Shown piece by piece: positions 32,730 to 44,814 of a DNA stretch of 64,000 bases. The stretch comes from Sepioteuthis lessoniana (lineage: Eukaryota > Mollusca > Cephalopoda > Myopsida > Loliginidae), in the NCBI GenBank assembly GCA_963585895.1, contig CAUZXS010002518.1, positions 62,001 through 126,000 of the forward strand, written 5' to 3'. Within the stretch, counting starts at the first letter, position 1, and every line of letters starts with the position of its first letter. A program made the position numbers and the translations under genes. The notes under the pieces are model-generated. The model had not been told where the DNA came from. It ran no database searches and saw only the letters and a program-made list of their open reading frames with translations.

Positions 32730-33010
32730 AAGGCACTTGGAGCTTAATGGTTCCTGTTGTAGTAAGTGAACTCTGTAGCCAGAGCTTAAATCCTGGATGA
32801 GACTGTCTGCATTTAACATAGAACTAATATACGTGGAAAAGATATGAATCCAACTATTCTCCCTTCAGCTAAGGGTAAATAGGAGGTTTGATTAGTCTTT
32901 CTAACCTTGATATGGCAACTAATCTAGGAGAAGGAAAACTGAATTCAAACCAGTTACAGAATTGGAGAGGGATGGGCTCCACCAGGCTGATCCTGCTTAT
33001 GACATGTTAT
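32730..33010 (+). mobile_element. SINE-A copy, degraded
   Basis: AGAGCTTAAATCCTGGATGA (B-box region), ATATGAATCCAACTATTCTC, TTGATATGGCAACTAATCTA and GGAGAAGGAAAACTGAATTC appear in family order. The A box is largely lost. Confidence 0.78.
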
Positions 33011-33489
33011 ACGAGTAGTGTCTACATGACCAAAACCAGATTATAAGACCAGGGAAGAAGCTATATTTACTGGGGTTCTTTAATTATCACTTTTGGTATT
33101 GTCAACAAATAGAACTTGTTTACTTTCATTGATATCGAATCTGCTTGGGTTACAAGAGCAACATTTCTTTGCACATAACATAAAGTGAAAAGGTTTGAGA
33201 ACATTCTATGGAAAAAAAAATTATGGAATTTTCTACCTAACAGTTTCATATTTAGGAAATAGGTTTACATTTTTGTCAATTTGAAAGTGCGAGTTATGAG
33301 AAAGAATACACAGATGTATATCTCTATCTCTAGAACAATTCCCATTTGCTATGCAAATATTTTCTTTTCATTTCAATCATGAAATTATCTTATTCAATTC
33401 TTCTATCTTCATTCTAATCCATAATTCAGATTTTTTTTTATACATCCACACTACTTCTTTTTTGCTTTGGTCATTTTTTTCTTCTTTTT

Positions 33490-33857
<368 letters not shown>

Positions 33858-34341
33858 AAATTGTGTGTTAATCTGCAACTGAATCTACATTACCACCAAC
33901 ATCATAATTCCCTTAGTTATATTACATTTTCAATGATTATTGCATCATTATTAAATCTTAATTAGCATTTTATTCCTTAATGATGCCTATTAAAGTCTAC
34001 TCGAGTTAGATTTGCCTCAAAACAATCAATGTTATAAATTCATCTCAAATCCTGCAATACATGACTAAGAAATAAAGGCTTTTATAGTAAATGGGGTAAA
34101 TAATTAACATACTGGTTTTAACAAAACCAGGTTTAATAAATAATTACTTGGTATTATTGATTTCTCATATTATTGTTTTATTCTAAAACATTAAAAGCAA
34201 ACATTATGGATAATTTCATATGAAAATGAATTAAAATAAGTTATCTTTTGATATGCATTCTAATTTAGTCTTTTTTGTCTTTGTAATTTACTACAAAATT
34301 TTATAACATTAAAACTTAAATTCTTGTTTTGCTAATACATA

Positions 34342-34900
34342 AGGTCTGTGCTGAAAGTAACCAGCAATTTGATATCAATTTTTAAAAAATTAGTCGACCT
34401 AAAATAATGTCATCTTGTTCTTCTTGTTGTTGGCGACCTTAGATGAGGGTGACCTGAAGGCTCCTTTTTTAATAGCTACCACACTGAGGAGTAGGGGAAG
34501 GTTCTACTCCATTCCCTGGATTGCTCCACTTTACCCTTGATGCTAACCTTATAATCCTGAGTGTTAAGCAAAGCGGCATCAAGTACCATTTTTTGAGTCT
34601 TGGGTATGACTCAACCTAGGATTGAACCCTGATCTCCCTGACCATTGGTGAACACTCTAATGGCATCTTAGTCCTCTTTAAAGTACTACTCTTTGGAATC
34701 TCTCATACTTGTGTCAGCATTCTTTCTGCTTTTTGAAACAGTCTGAAAAATCTTCTTTTAGAATCAACATCAGCTGTATTGTTCATCATCCTTAATCTAT
34801 GGTCAAAAATTTGCTCTTTTTTCAATAGCGATTTTTGGCAAAAGTTGGATGGTGCAAGATGCTATGGAATGTAACAGTCATGCAGAGCATTAGCTCACTC
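34342..34900 (-). pseudogene. Mariner relic split by SINE-D
   Basis: The left end GGTCTGTGCTGAAAGTAACC is a typical mariner terminal sequence. On the minus strand EDFSDCFKK and WHKY resemble the transposase C-terminal region D-FRDCF-KW-RW-KCI. The frame is shifted and the other end is missing. Confidence 0.5.
34417..34658 (-). mobile_element. SINE-D copy with 11-bp target duplication
   Basis: From left: a tail of AAC/AAG type (read on the minus strand), then GGCGACCTTAGATGAGGGTG, TTGCTCCACTTTACCCTTGA and the B-box region GGATTGAACCC. AATGTCATCTT (34406-34416) and AATGGCATCTT (34659-34669) flank it. The target is the mariner relic. Confidence 0.9.
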
Positions 34901-35547
34901 AACAGCCTCTTATTATTGACTGAATAACTTTACAGGTAAATTATTTTAATTCTTACACACACAAACATATATATATATTTGGGGAAAATAGAAATAAATC
35001 CAATACTATGTAAATATAAGATATGAAAAAAATATTCAGAGAAGGTATTTTTTGATGCATGATAATAAAAATCTTGCTTTATAACTGAAGTTAGATATTT
35101 CATCTGAAAAATATTTTAAAACGAAAAAATGAAACAAAAAAAAAAATGCAAAGTTAATCGTTTACCATTTGAAATCGGACTAACGTCACTCTTGCATTCA
35201 AAACTTTTAAAGAGATAATGTCTTCTTATAGATTTAAAAAAAAATTTATTTAAACATTTTTCAAAAATTATGTCCAAGGTCATAGTTTACATTTTCTTTT
35301 TGAAAAAAAAAATTATATATCAAATAGAATGTCATCCTTTGTATTTGTGGTTTGAACTTCAAAATTTCTTTTAGAAAATCTTTTCTTTATAAATCCTCAC
35401 AAAAATATTGAATTGAAGTATAATTTAGTATTAATTAATAAAAAACTTATCTAAATAAGGAATATTGTAATTATTTAGAACTAATTTAATGATAGGAGGT
35501 AAGTTAATTATTGGACCAACTTAAGTCACTAAACACCCCTATCCTAA

Positions 35548-35591
<44 letters not shown>

Positions 35592-36636
35592 TGACAAATT
35601 ACAAGAGCTGTTGACTATGTCTACTCTATCCAAGATATATGCTCTATCATTAGTATTGAACACTCTTTATTCATAAATATAGCAAAGTTTAATATATATG
35701 TTCATACAGACTGATAGAAGAATGTTTATCTAAATTAAAGAAATAAAAGAAATATAAAGGTGTCAACAATAAAAAAGCATAACAGTTGAAATAAAAACAA
35801 AATGTATATAGAATATATGAAAACAAAAAAGGAAAAAAAGTGATTAAAGATAAAATATGAAAAAATCTAACAAAATTACAATATAATTACATTATATAAA
35901 CCAACTGAAATCAAAAAGAAAAAACTTGTGCAAACCAAAAATGAAAGACTATGGCAGATCAAAAATAAACAAACAAAACAATTCAAAACAAATGAAAAAA
36001 AAATAGAATAAGAGGTAAACTTTTACACAGTAAATATAAGTATATATATATATATATATATATATATACCAAAACAATGGTGGAAAAAAATGACAGGAAT
36101 ATAATAGAATTCTATAGAGACTCAAATTAAAAAATAATCAAAGTATATCAAGTAGAAAAAAGCTATAAAGATAAGAAATATATACTACATAATATTTCTG
36201 TTAAAACAATTTTTCCCTTAATCTCTTGAGTTATTGTTTGACTGTCCTTTGTTTTATTCTTGGTGATAAAATGGATCTAAACATAAAAACTTTTTTTATA
36301 AAAATATTTTTTTATTTATTTTATTCATTTTTCTTTTCAGGTCATAAGTTAAAGAATTTCATATAATTTTAGTTCTTTTTTTTTTGTTGTTGTTGATCAT
36401 CTAACAGAGGTTAATGGGATATTTTTCATATTTATTTGTTCCTTTAATGGAAAATATCAAGAGAAAATAACCTCGCAGATTTGAGAGTTGGGGAACTCTT
36501 GGTGTAGAATAATAGTTACCAGGCTAGTTGGCCAGGTCATTATTCTAATTGTGAGTTCGATTCATACTGGGTGTCCCTTACTTAGGAGTTTGAATTATTA
36601 AAAAATCAGGTTATAAAATGTTGAAGGTAGAGAAGA
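34901..36636. other. AT-rich spacer with two (TA)n tracts
   Basis: (TA)n at 35551-35586 and 36040-36068. At 36497-36590 TGGTGTAGAATAATAGTTACC and GAGTTCGATTCATACTGG resemble polymerase III A and B boxes and may be the head of another tRNA-like SINE. No coding signal is seen. Confidence 0.4.
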
Positions 36637-36775
36637 ATCTTGATTGATTGATTTTAACAGTATGTCAAAGCATCTAGAGTTATTTTATGCCTAGAGGTTA
36701 GGGAATCACATTCATGGTTACATCTTTTGTGCAGTTGTTAAAAATTGTGCATGGTGATGTGTATGAAACTCAGTC
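36637..36775 (-). repeat. Element C2 3' end fragment
   Basis: A GATT-repeat tail, then AACAGTATGTCAAAGCATCT, AGAGTTATTTTATGCCTAGA and GGTTAGGGAAT match the C2 3' end. Confidence 0.7.
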
Positions 36776-36899
36776 ATGGAGAGTCATTTACATTGTGAAC
36801 TTTTTAGATTTCAAATTGGCTCTGGTTACAAAGGACATTGAGCAATCAAAAAAACTTTCTTATACATTTTCTCACATTCTCTAGCCCACTATAAATGTA

Positions 36900-36904
36900 T
36901 TATA

Positions 36905-36966
<62 letters not shown>
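36900..36966. repeat. (TA)n(GA)n microsatellite
   Basis: A TA run of about 50 bp followed by a GA run. Confidence 0.93.
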
Positions 36967-37085
36967 TATTTGATTGTATCAATCAATTTATATTTTCTCT
37001 AATAAACATCCATATATACATAATTGTGCAGCTGTTTAACAGAAAGACATCCAGCAGTGTGTGTGTGCATGTATATACATATCAT

Positions 37086-37373
37086 ATTTACCAACCCCTC
37101 CACTCAAGCAGGATATGACACAAGGTCAATTTTTTAAGCGGAGTTTAACAGGTTTGAATTCACAGTTTTCCTTCTCCTAGACTAGTTGCCTCACCTAGGC
37201 TGAAGCACCTAGTCTGTCCTACTATTTACCCATAGCTGGAGGGAGAATAATCGGATTCATACCTTTCCCAAGGGTATTAGTGCTATGTGAAATGCAACCA
37301 ATCTCATCCAGGATTTGAACTCGTGTCGCCATGTACATTTCCCACGACGATAACCATTACACCATGGGCACGG
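37086..37373 (-). mobile_element. SINE-A copy, full length
   Basis: The 3' end (TTTACCAACCCCTCC) is at the left and a clean head (CGACGATAACCATTACACCA, TGGGCAC) at the right. Outside the head is a TA/CA tract (37374-37421). The frame 37257-37445 is a chance reading of it. Confidence 0.92.
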
Positions 37374-37421
<48 letters not shown>

Positions 37422-37494
37422 GGAAGTTAGTATGTCTAGCCACACTGATGAGTTCTGATTGAACGAAACAGATCTGTCTGTGGATGACTTTATA

Positions 37495-37513
37495 TATATA
37501 TATATATATATAT
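37495..37513. repeat. (TA)n microsatellite
   Basis: A short tract. The spacer to 38148 holds no recognised feature. Confidence 0.85.
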
Positions 37514-38148
37514 CTATAATCCAACATCTGCTGAACTAACTCATGACTGTCGTATCTATCTCATTGTTTCTCACTCGTATTTTCTTCTTTGTTATTTAAT
37601 ATGATATTTATTATCATAGAAGATTTGAGGATGAGATGAGTTGTATGGCATTTTCATGTCGTACAGACCATAGGAAAGGCCTAAATCCTGCAATGGACTG
37701 AGAAAAAAGCTGAAAGAATGGAGCAATTCAGATACTCATTGGGTTTTCTAGCATTGTTCAAAAAAATAATTGAAGATTATTAAATTCTGACATATATATT
37801 CAAAGACCAAACATGTCATTGAAAACAGTATTCTAACAAAAACAAGACTTCTTATGTTGATAATACTTCTGGATAAATAACGTTAAAGGTCTTTTCTTCT
37901 ATGAAAGAATGAAAAGATCTTTTTTTTTTTTAGATCCAATGCTTGAGCAACTCATTCCATACTAAACTTTTTATTCTTCTTATTTGGTCCAAAAGAGTCA
38001 TTTTTGCCCTAAACTAACCTGTGGTGATCTCCACTAACCACAGAGGTCAGAATCACCTATTCCATGTTCATACTCAAGTCATCTTTCTCTCAATGATTGA
38101 TTTTCATCTTCCAGAATTTAATCTAAACAAGCAATCACTGACTTAATT

Positions 38149-38193
<45 letters not shown>

Positions 38194-38194
38194 T
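38149..38194. repeat. (TG)n(TA)n microsatellite
   Basis: A compound dinucleotide tract. An (AAAT)n-like stretch follows at 38255-38300. The spacer 38300-38989 is AT-rich without a gene. Confidence 0.9.
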
Positions 38195-38989
38195 GTCAAA
38201 TAAATATTTCTTCAATATAATTTTGCAATATAAAACAAAACTAATTATAAAATTTAAATAAATAAATAATAATAAATAAATAAATAAAATAAATAAATAT
38301 AACTTCTCGCAAGTCTTAATTTTTAGGAATAATTAAAAGGACGTTTTTTTATTGGTTAAGAATAAAAAGCTGTCTTTGTGTTTATATCAATTTTAGGAAT
38401 AAATAAGCAGACGTTTTTTAAAAAGACATAGTCAACAAAAACTTTTCAACATGGAAAGACAGCGCTTTTAAAGGACGTTGCTTCACTTAACCAACGTTTC
38501 AAAAAAAAAAAAAAAAGGAATAAAACTTCGAAGTCAACTATTCTTCGAAAAGAGAGCATCAACACCAAAGCTAAGTGTTAATTTAATTGTGCTTTTGTTT
38601 GGGTTTTTTATATGTATATTTGGGTATAAGTACCTGAATATGTGCAATTGAAAATTGGCTTGGCTACGTGTTCATTTTTCTTCTAGAAGGTTCACATAAA
38701 ACTAAGTATTAGGTTGGGTATAATTTACCAATAATATATATACACACTCACACGAAATTAGTTATGAATACTGTAAGTTCATTATTTAAAGTTTCATTTG
38801 GTGTATACAATCATCAAATGGAAATGATTGTTATTTTTAGTTTTGTATGATGTGCACAGACTTAAAATGTTCCCAATCAATTGTAATATTTCTTAGTTTT
38901 TAGACCTGTTCTACTATAAAAGCATTTTGCTCTTTGTTATGCATATCTTTCTAATTTACATTTTTCTTATTATTCTCATTATATAAGGA

Positions 38990-39252
38990 GTCATTTGTGG
39001 TGTAATGGTTATCATCATAGGAAATGGACTCAACTACCCAAGTTCAAATCCTGCATGAGGCTGTTTACATTTCACTTAGTGTTAATACTCTTGGGAAAGG
39101 TATGCATCCAACTATTCTTCCTTGAGCAATGGGTAAATAGTAGGGCAGGCTGAACTCTTTAACCTTGGTAGGGCAACCAGTCTAGAAGGAAAAGTGAATT
39201 CAAACCTGTGAAGTGCAGCTTAAAAAAACAATCTTGTCTTACAATGGAGTTG
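38990..39252 (+). mobile_element. SINE-A copy
   Basis: The head GTGGTGTAATGGTTATCATC and B-box region AAGTTCAAATCCTGCATGAG are well kept. The 3' end is diverged (AATCTTGTCTTACAATGGAG) and runs into a TG/TA tract at 39250-39282. Confidence 0.88.
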
Positions 39253-39282
39253 GATGTGCGTGTGTGTGTGTATATATATATA

Positions 39283-39606
39283 TTTCCCTGACTCTCTCTC
39301 GCCATTTGTCTCTATCGTCCATTACTTCCGTCAGATTATCTAGACTACATCTGGTGTCCATATAGAGCTATATCGGACAGGTTCTAGTTGGTTGTCCAAC
39401 ACTTGCACGTCCATGTGAAGGGGTCCATTGGAGAAAGTTGCTTATGAGTTCATTCTTACTTCTCCAGAAGTATCCCACATGTCTTGTCTGTCTTATTTGG
39501 ATGTTTACAGAGACAAAAAGAAGGGGACTGTACTGCTGCTGCTTTATGGGATGTTGCTTCCAGGATTTGTTCAATATGACTCATAGCATTCTAGTGCAAT
39601 ACCCAA
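39283..39606 (-). mobile_element. RTE-like LINE copy 4, C-terminal fragment
   Basis: About 320 bp matching the LINE C-terminus (CCCTGACTCTCTCTCGCCA at the left; MNKSWKQHPIKQQQYS and the RQTRHVGYFWRSKNELIS-type tail on the minus strand). It is severely 5'-truncated. Confidence 0.82.
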
Positions 39607-39716
39607 TGGGTTCATATATAAAAAAAAATTGAACTAAAATATTAATAGTTTCACAATGTTAAAAGTTTCCGGCATATTGGACTGCATGATTGTCAATGGA
39701 TAAGTGTTATATTGTT

Positions 39717-40006
39717 GGAGGTGCCCGTAGTGTAATGGTTATCGTCATAGGAAATGGACATGGCGACATGAGTTCAAATCCTGGACAAGACTGATAGCAT
39801 TTCACATAGCACTAATACCCTTTGGAAAGGTATGAATCCGATTATTCTCCCTTCAGCTATGGGTAAATAGTAGGGCAGACAAGGTTCTTCAGCCTTGGTT
39901 AGGCAACTAGTCAAGGAGAAGGAAAACTCTGAATTCAAACCTGTTAAACTCCGCTTAAAAATTGACCTTGTGTCATATCCTGCCCGAGCAGAGGGGTTGG
40001 TAAATA
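39717..40006 (+). mobile_element. SINE-A copy, young, 19-bp perfect target duplication
   Basis: GGATAAGTGTTATATTGTT occurs at 39698-39716 and 40007-40025. Between them is a 290-bp full-length copy with A box TGTAATGGTTATC, B box GAGTTCAAATCCTGG, the shared central words ATACCC, AAAGGTATGAATCC and TATGGGTAAATAG, and the 3' end GGGGTTGGTAAATA. The perfect duplication implies one of the most recent insertions here. A plus-strand frame at 39895-40110 is incidental. Confidence 0.95.
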
Positions 40007-40224
40007 GGATAAGTGTTATATTGTTTGTCTTTTTATTTTACATTGTTATATTGTTTGTCTTTTTTGTTTACATTATGGAGGTAAGGGTATATAGGGTAGG
40101 TAAAGAGTGAAAGTAAAGAAGAAAAGCCAAAAGAAAAAGAAGAAATCCAGGCTCCAGAATAGCTTATTCAAGGTTGAACTCCTAAGTTCAATATTTTCTA
40201 TATGGCCTAGTTAACTTGTTTTTT

Positions 40225-40425
40225 TTTTTGTTTTTTTGTTTAATGGCATATCACCTGTGTAAAAGCACAGTAGTGATACCATTTAATCTATAACTTGTAG
40301 GATAAAAGGTTTCATGCCTTTTCCAAGAATATCAGTCCAAAAGTGAAAGCAATAGTGTGACTAGAGTTTAAACTTGTTTACTATGATAATGTAGTCCAAC
40401 ACATTAGCCCCTATGCAAAGGGAAT
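40225..40425 (-). mobile_element. SINE-B copy, degraded
   Basis: A TTTGTTTAATGGCATATCAC 3' end at the left, then CCTTTTCCAAGAATATCAG and AGAGTTTAAACTTG (B-box remnant). The centre is altered. Confidence 0.78.
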
Positions 40426-40439
40426 ATCCTCTTTATATG

Positions 40440-40845
40440 TTGAATGTTCATTAACATATAACTTTTTTCTTTACCAGAGAGTGTGTTTCCACTCTATGAA
40501 CTATCTTTTCAACTCATAGTGGAGAACTCATGTTTAGCTTGTTTGTCATCATTTTTTTGACTAAAACATGCTTCTTCATACACATCACACTTTCTTCAGT
40601 AAATTTCTCATGGTTTGCACTTCTTCAAAATTTTGATGCCCGATCTCTGTCCAAACCTGGAGTATTCTGATTTGCCATTATTTTGAGTAGCCTCAATACA
40701 AATATTTTGTGAGATCAAAATACTTTTTCTATAAACCAACTCCAAAGAAGGTAGAGTTTACATTTATGAAAACAAAAAAATTTGGAAGAAAAATTATTGC
40801 TAAAAAAAAATCCCCTTTATTTATTAAATGATCCTATATATATAT
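40440..40845. repeat. Family E dispersed repeat (mariner-like end)
   Basis: CTAAAACATGCTTCTTCATA, TCTTCAGTAAATTTCTCATG and the end TTTATTTATTAAATGATCC recur at 45945-46870, and parts recur at 61985-62245. The end, read inward, is GGATCATTTAATAAA-like next to TATATA, as in mariner-type terminal repeats. No coding frame is visible. Confidence 0.5.
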
Positions 40846-40866
40846 ATATATTCTAAAACTATGTAC

Positions 40867-40897
<31 letters not shown>

Positions 40898-41154
40898 TAC
40901 ACTCAAATTATATGAATGAATATACATATTTTTTCATTTTGTTAACTGCCTGATGATTGTTGTTTTGCAAAAGAACTCCATGAAACCCAGGGGTCGCAGT
41001 CTAAATTCCATGAATTAAATATATATATATATCAAATGTATATTTATTTATTATTATTATATAATAGCTCTATCCTTGATATTGAGCACTCTCCATATTA
41101 TATTGCACTTGGTTCGACACAAACCCACATAGTGATTTAGTGACAAAAACACTG

Positions 41155-41188
<34 letters not shown>
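40832..41188. repeat. Cluster of (TA)n tracts
   Basis: TA runs lie at 40834-40850, 40866-40892, 41020-41031 and 41158-41188. A hAT-like word, CAGGGGTCGCAGTCTAAATT, occurs at 40988 without a partner. Confidence 0.8.
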
Positions 41189-41195
<7 letters not shown>

Positions 41196-41499
41196 TTTCT
41201 GAAGTTATTAAGCAAATCATATAAACTTCAAAAAATCAAATTTGGTTTGAAAAAACAATTACCAAATTTTAAACGATTAATTTAGATGTCAAATCAGAGC
41301 CAGAGTTGAAATTTTAGGTAATATTAAAATATTTTATCGGATTTATATGATGGGTTTTAAAAACTGCTGTCTGAAGTTATCAGGCAAAATCAAAGAATCA
41401 CATTTTAATGCAATAAAAAGTTAATAAAATCATCAAAAATTCATCAACTTCAATAATAGAACAAATAACTAATACTTACAAGTCTTTGAATCCTTTACA

Positions 41500-42990
41500 T
41501 TTTAATATAGTGACCCTTCTTCTCAATAACACCCAGTAATTTATCATCCATTGATTTTGTTTGTTTTTTGACTTCAGTAGATTCACTTTCTGACATGGTA
41601 GCTTTGTTTCCTGTAGGTCTACTTTGTTATTCTATTCTTTGTCATCATCATATAAATTGATTTTCATAATTGGCCATAGATTTTCAATTGGATTCAGATC
41701 AGGACTTGATGGTGTATCAGTAAATCTTTTATGCTAAAAGATTGTTTGGTTTGGTTTTATGGCATATCAACCTTTGTAGGTTATTTAACGCCAAATCCAT
41801 TTTTATGTAAATAATCTATTCTATTGAAAACAGTTAAGTTTAGCATAAGTACACAGTTTAATTGTGAAAAACATTTCCATTTCAAACTATTTAAGCAGTT
41901 ATATGTAATAATTCAGTTAAGGGTAAATACAGTTTTAATGTCAAAAAACAGTTCTATTTGAAATAATTCAGTAAAGCATAAGCACACAGTTTAAGTGTAA
42001 AGATGGTTTAATTGTCAAAAACGTTTCTATTTCAAGCTATTCAGTTTACTCACTTTAGTTTAGCATAAGTATACTGTTAGTTCTATTTAACCCATAGATA
42101 AGGCCCTATCAGGTCCTACCACTCCGGGCCAGAGTGGACCTGGGAGCGATGGCAATGAAGGGGTACTCCGCATTCCCCAAAGCTCCAGCACTGCTGGAAA
42201 CTCACCATCAGATTGTTTAGTGTCATATCCAGGACACTCGTTAGTGGGGGGATCTTACCCCTCTGCAGAGAAGCAGTCGGTGTATTCTACAGCCCCAGCC
42301 GACTGGGCAATATGCTAAAAGAATTCATGGGAAAACTTAGATACCCAAGGAGTAGCATTGTCATGCATAAATACACACTTCACTTTGTAACTGCAAGACT
42401 AGGATATGTACCATATAAAGAAAGTCTTGTCCATAAAATCACAATAACTAGTACTGTTTGCTTTAACTCCTTCATTGACTTTGAACAGTCCAATAATGGT
42501 TTAGTCAATAATTCCAGCCCATACCATCACACTACCATTCTTTGTAACCTTTTCGTCACAGGCATATTAAAATTGGATAAAATCCATCCTTTGCGCTATT
42601 CATCAGGTCCATCAAATGTCACTCGAAATTCATCCATGAAAATTACTTTAGAAAAGTCAATTTTCACATATTTCTTGGTCCAATTTTAATGCTTAAAGTG
42701 AGAGGTTGGCAAGGGATTTTTTTTACAGATCCCAATTTGCAAAGAATTCAACACTTTTTGTACTTCTTGACTCTCAATTCTAAAGATCTGAGTTCTGGTC
42801 AAAGGTGGTTGTTTCACTTTAACTTGTTTAAGTTAAGAACTTGCTTCCTCAAGATGAATGTAAAGTCTTTTCCTTTGCTTGAAGTTCTTAAATTAGTTAT
42901 ATTTTCAACAGCCTTCTTTATCATTTGATGATCTCTGCAGAGTTCCTTCGATATCTCCAAAGTGATGATTCCCTCATTCAATAATTTTCT
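41500..42990 (-). pseudogene. Tc1-type DDE transposase relic
   Basis: Minus-strand motifs in order: KVIFMDEF with FDGPDE (first catalytic Asp, about 42610-42660), VMVWAGI (about 42520), FMHDNATPW (second Asp, about 42340), and SSPDLNPIENLW with the catalytic Glu (about 41680-41705). At least two stops occur, for example after GPDE and before HKRFTD. About 31 residues separate the second Asp and the Glu when the insertion is ignored, versus 34 in classical Tc1, so the group is uncertain. Plus-strand frames here (42213-42689, 42689-42928) are shadows. Confidence 0.85.
41742..42311 (-). mobile_element. Element C1 copy inserted in the Tc1-like transposase
   Basis: A complete 570-bp copy. The sense 3' tail (CCAAACCAAACAA as reverse complement) is at 41742 and the 3' stem-loop at 41758-41792 (GGCATATCAACCTTTGTAGG, TTATTTAACGCC). 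CAGTTTAAT-type units come next, then the core at 42100-42250 and a perfect 5' hairpin (CAGTCGG 42274-42280, CCGACTG 42299-42305). ATGCTAAAAGA is duplicated at 41731-41741 and 42312-42322, showing retroposition into coding sequence of the older transposon. Confidence 0.95.
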
Positions 42991-43298
42991 GTTTTTCAGT
43001 AGCTATTAGATCGTTTCCTTTATCCATGTATCATCATATATTATGGACAAAAAGAAAAAATATTTTTTATTAGATTTCAGAATTCTTAAGCTAATATCAA
43101 TTTAATCTGCATATTAACTTTAGTCAGTATATTTCCAAAATTTCAAATATCTCAAAACCTAACCATTAAAAATGGCAGAAAATTTAATCAAATACTTTAC
43201 CAAGAGTGAAAATGAATGGGTTAAAGTTTGACAAATATTAGTTCCAAATCTTTAGAGTTATTGAGGTTTATTTGATTTGCATAATAACTTCACATAGG

Positions 43299-43303
<5 letters not shown>

Positions 43304-43347
<44 letters not shown>
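43304..43347. repeat. (TA)n microsatellite beside the transposon end
   Basis: A TA run of about 44 bp directly outside the right terminal repeat. The left end also abuts a TA run, so the element probably landed in a microsatellite that later expanded. Confidence 0.9.
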
Positions 43348-43350
<3 letters not shown>

Positions 43351-43818
43351 ACATACATTCATATCAAAATATATAAATATACATAATATAAATAAATATG
43401 CATTAGATTGAGTCATAAATAATTTCCGTTTTAATAAAATAGAATTTATTCATGAATAATTTAACAGTGAATTAATTTCCCTCAATAGTATATTTGTCAT
43501 TATTTTCAATCACCTCTTGCCCTTGATCAACCAACTTGATTCTTCACCAATAAAATTTGGCTGGTTTTGTACTCAAGAAGTTTTTCACAAATATTTGTGA
43601 GATCATGAATTAAATTATGACGCCCACTCTTTCACTACTAAAATAAGATTGAACAATGAAGGCACTTTTTAATCAGGTAATTTCCAGATGAATTTTAAAC
43701 CTTGGAAGTTTAAATGTGTACTTAAAACTTTCTTTTTAAAAAATAGAAATTAATCATGACTCAAACACAATATATGTATTTACACATTTATATATACTAG
43801 TGCATAATTATATTTAGT

Positions 43819-43854
<36 letters not shown>

Positions 43855-44810
43855 CAAATTTTTTTTTCTGCACCTAAATATTTATCATAGATTGAAATTG
43901 CTTAGAAACAAAATCATTCTATCAGAAAAATTGACAGAACAATTACATTTACTAATTAACTGACCAAATTCCACATGGATAACATTTGATATCTCTTGAA
44001 AGAAAAACAGATTGAAAGCTAAATGGCATTGAAAAAAATTGACCAAAATAATTTCCAATTTAGAAAAGTTTTTTCCCCCTCTAATTACTAAGATCTGTTT
44101 TGTCCTTTTCTAAATGGAGCCAATCATGGGCCAGTTCAGCAAAGATAATCAGACTTGCTTTATGTGAATTGATACACTAAACTGCACTAAATACAAATCT
44201 TACTAAAAAGACTTACCAACAGACATTAAAAGAGAAAGGTTTGCATGCAACAATTTTATATCGAGAAGAGAAAAAAAATAATCAAAACTCATTATAATTC
44301 ATGGCATGTTCAAATAGTTATATAACTGACTTCATGATTTTCTTTCAAAGTGGCACCAACTCGTCTAGACATCAGTACTTTATCAAATAAGTTGCTCAGC
44401 CATACTTTATTTTTTCAATATTGTCTTTTATTTATTTTTTTTTGTGATAACAAAAGGCCTGCATTAAATTTCACTTGAAAATATTTTTTCATGAAAAAAA
44501 AAAAAAAGTGGCATCACTGATTTGGATACGTTTAAAATGCAAAACGAAGCTTCTCGATTTCATATGATGATCCATGTGAAGATCTTTGACTGACATTGAG
44601 GTTTCAAGGAAAGAAAAACATCAGTTGAAAGATTGGAGCATCAATAGAAGCTTAACAGTTGAGAACGTATGCTATCTACCTTCAGCAGATAGAAAATTGA
44701 CTATGAGAATGTTTGTGAAAAGGTAAGCTCTTCAGTGGCTCTAGTCAAGTTATTATTGCTGAAGATTTCAGGATGAGACATGTTGTAGCCATCTTTCCAA
44801 TAATAATACC
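43348..44810. other. AT-rich spacer
   Basis: Contains (TA)n at 43821-43851. I see no gene or family repeat. Confidence 0.4.
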
Positions 44811-44814
44811 CAAG

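Larger units (their letters stand above)
41189..43303 (-). mobile_element. Tc1/mariner transposon split by element C1
   Basis: Imperfect terminal inverted repeats (left TCTGAAGTTATTAAGCAAAT, right as reverse complement GTGAAGTTATTATGCAAATC) sit directly beside TA-rich sequence, the expected TA target. A transposase relic is on the minus strand. A second copy of the left-type repeat, TCTGAAGTTATCAGGCAAAA, starts at 41379, so the left end is duplicated. Without the inserted element C the transposon would be about 1.5 kb. Confidence 0.85.

Noticed and set aside
42213-42928. Plus-strand frames of 158 and 79 codons
   Set aside because: They are antisense to the Tc1-like transposase relic and to element C1.
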